Shown in pieces: positions 5,227-5,497 of a DNA stretch of 5,497 nt. Origin of the DNA: Candidatus Aminicenantota bacterium (GTDB lineage Bacteria > Acidobacteriota > Aminicenantia > S016-38); assembly GCA_021161165.1 (NCBI GenBank), contig JAGHBF010000107.1, positions 1-5,497 of the forward strand, in the 5' to 3' direction. The translations under genes were made by a program, and so were the position numbers. The first letter of the stretch is position 1, and every line of letters starts with the position of its first letter. The notes under the pieces are model-generated. The model did not search any database and was not told the origin of the DNA. It saw nothing but the letters and a program-made list of their open reading frames with translations.

Positions 5227-5497
5227 ATGGTGAGGTGTCCTTCTTGTGGTAAAGAGGTTCCAGAGAATATAGACGTCTGTCCAAATTGTGGATATTCCTT
5301 TGCAGATGTATGCTGAACTTGAGCATCCAAATATTGTTCCTATTTACGATGTGGGGTTTTATGGCAATAGGGCTTATATACTGATGAAATTTATAGAGGG
5401 TAAAACTTTAAAGGAAATAATTTCAGAGAGAGAGCACCTCTTCCTTTAAATGAAATAGTTTCCATTTCAATTGATATTCTCTCAGCATTGGATTATA
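5227..5497 (+). pseudogene. broken zinc-ribbon Ser/Thr protein kinase (5' part; runs off window)
   Basis: Three pieces of one recognisable gene lie in two frames. Frame 1, from ATG 5227, reads a 29-residue zinc ribbon with CPSC (residues 4-7) and CPNC (18-21), then hits TGA at 5314-5316. Frame 2, open by ~5300, reads 'QMYAELEHPNIVPIYDVG', then 'YILMKFIEGKTLKEIISER', and stops at 5447-5449. This is the alpha-C/beta-4/beta-5 and hinge region of a Hanks-type kinase. From ~5434 frame 1 again reads the next kinase helix, 'APLPLNEIVSISIDILSALDY', to the window end. The Gly-rich loop and the catalytic Lys of the N-lobe are absent, so at least about 50 codons are missing between the zinc ribbon and the HPNIV segment. 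A zinc ribbon ahead of a membrane-linked Ser/Thr kinase is a known bacterial layout. The lesions suggest a pseudogene. Sequencing or assembly error is the main alternative, and the catalytic HRD/DFG region lies outside the window. Confidence 0.7.
5425..5434 (+). repeat. (AG)5 dinucleotide run at a frameshift
   Basis: Five AG units sit exactly where the kinase reading frame changes. With four units the sequence reads ISERAPLPLNEIV without interruption; with five it reads EHLFL and stops at 5447. Slipped-strand addition of one AG explains the shift. Confidence 0.6.

Noticed and set aside
5306..5449. The kinase fragment as an independent small gene starting at ATG 5306
   Set aside because: It has no ribosome site, begins in the middle of the kinase fold, and kinase sequence continues in another frame after its stop. 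It fits a broken gene better.
5420..5450. Programmed ribosomal frameshift at the AG run
   Set aside because: There is no slippery heptamer or downstream structure visible, and a separate frame change with loss of the N-lobe upstream points to decay or error.

Overview
The window is AT-rich bacterial DNA. Arginine is read mostly with AGA/AGG and ATA codons are common, a usage often seen in thermophiles. The gene content (PilX-type pilin-like protein, glucosylglycerate pathway, fatty-acid kinase, eukaryotic-like Ser/Thr kinase) suggests a thermophilic or deep-branching bacterium, possibly from an uncultured phylum. The lineage cannot be fixed from this sequence.

Layout, left to right. (1) Positions 1-1335, plus strand: the 3' end of a type IV pilus-type operon. 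It holds the C-terminal 71 codons of a probable PilW-like minor pilin, a complete PilX-like protein, and a secreted protein with Ig-like domains. The genes overlap or nearly abut, each with its own Shine-Dalgarno. (2) Positions 1350-3419, plus strand: a two-gene cassette with a HAD-IIB phosphatase of the mannosyl/glucosyl-3-phosphoglycerate phosphatase family, then a GT81-like glucosyl-3-phosphoglycerate synthase. Together they would make the compatible solute glucosylglycerate from NDP-glucose and 3-phosphoglycerate. (3) Positions 3423-5144, minus strand, convergent with only 3 bp between: one 573-residue protein joining a FakA-type Dak2 kinase to a DegV/FakB fatty-acid-binding domain. (4) Positions 5227-5497, plus strand, divergent from the kinase: a zinc-ribbon Ser/Thr protein kinase that looks broken. 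The zinc ribbon is in one frame, the kinase alpha-C/beta-4 region follows in another frame with the whole ATP-binding N-lobe missing, and the frame changes again at an (AG)5 run. The gene runs off the window.

The most notable signals are the single-chain FakA-FakB architecture, the decayed or mis-assembled kinase with a dinucleotide-repeat frameshift, and start-site geometry. The three genes that begin transcription units (1385, 5144, 5227) lack a normally placed Shine-Dalgarno and carry a -10-like hexamer 5-6 nt before the ATG, as expected for leaderless mRNAs. The genes inside operons (225, 715, 2211) have clear GGAG-type sites. No RNA gene, CRISPR array or insertion sequence was seen, and no gene-free stretch exceeds about 80 bp.
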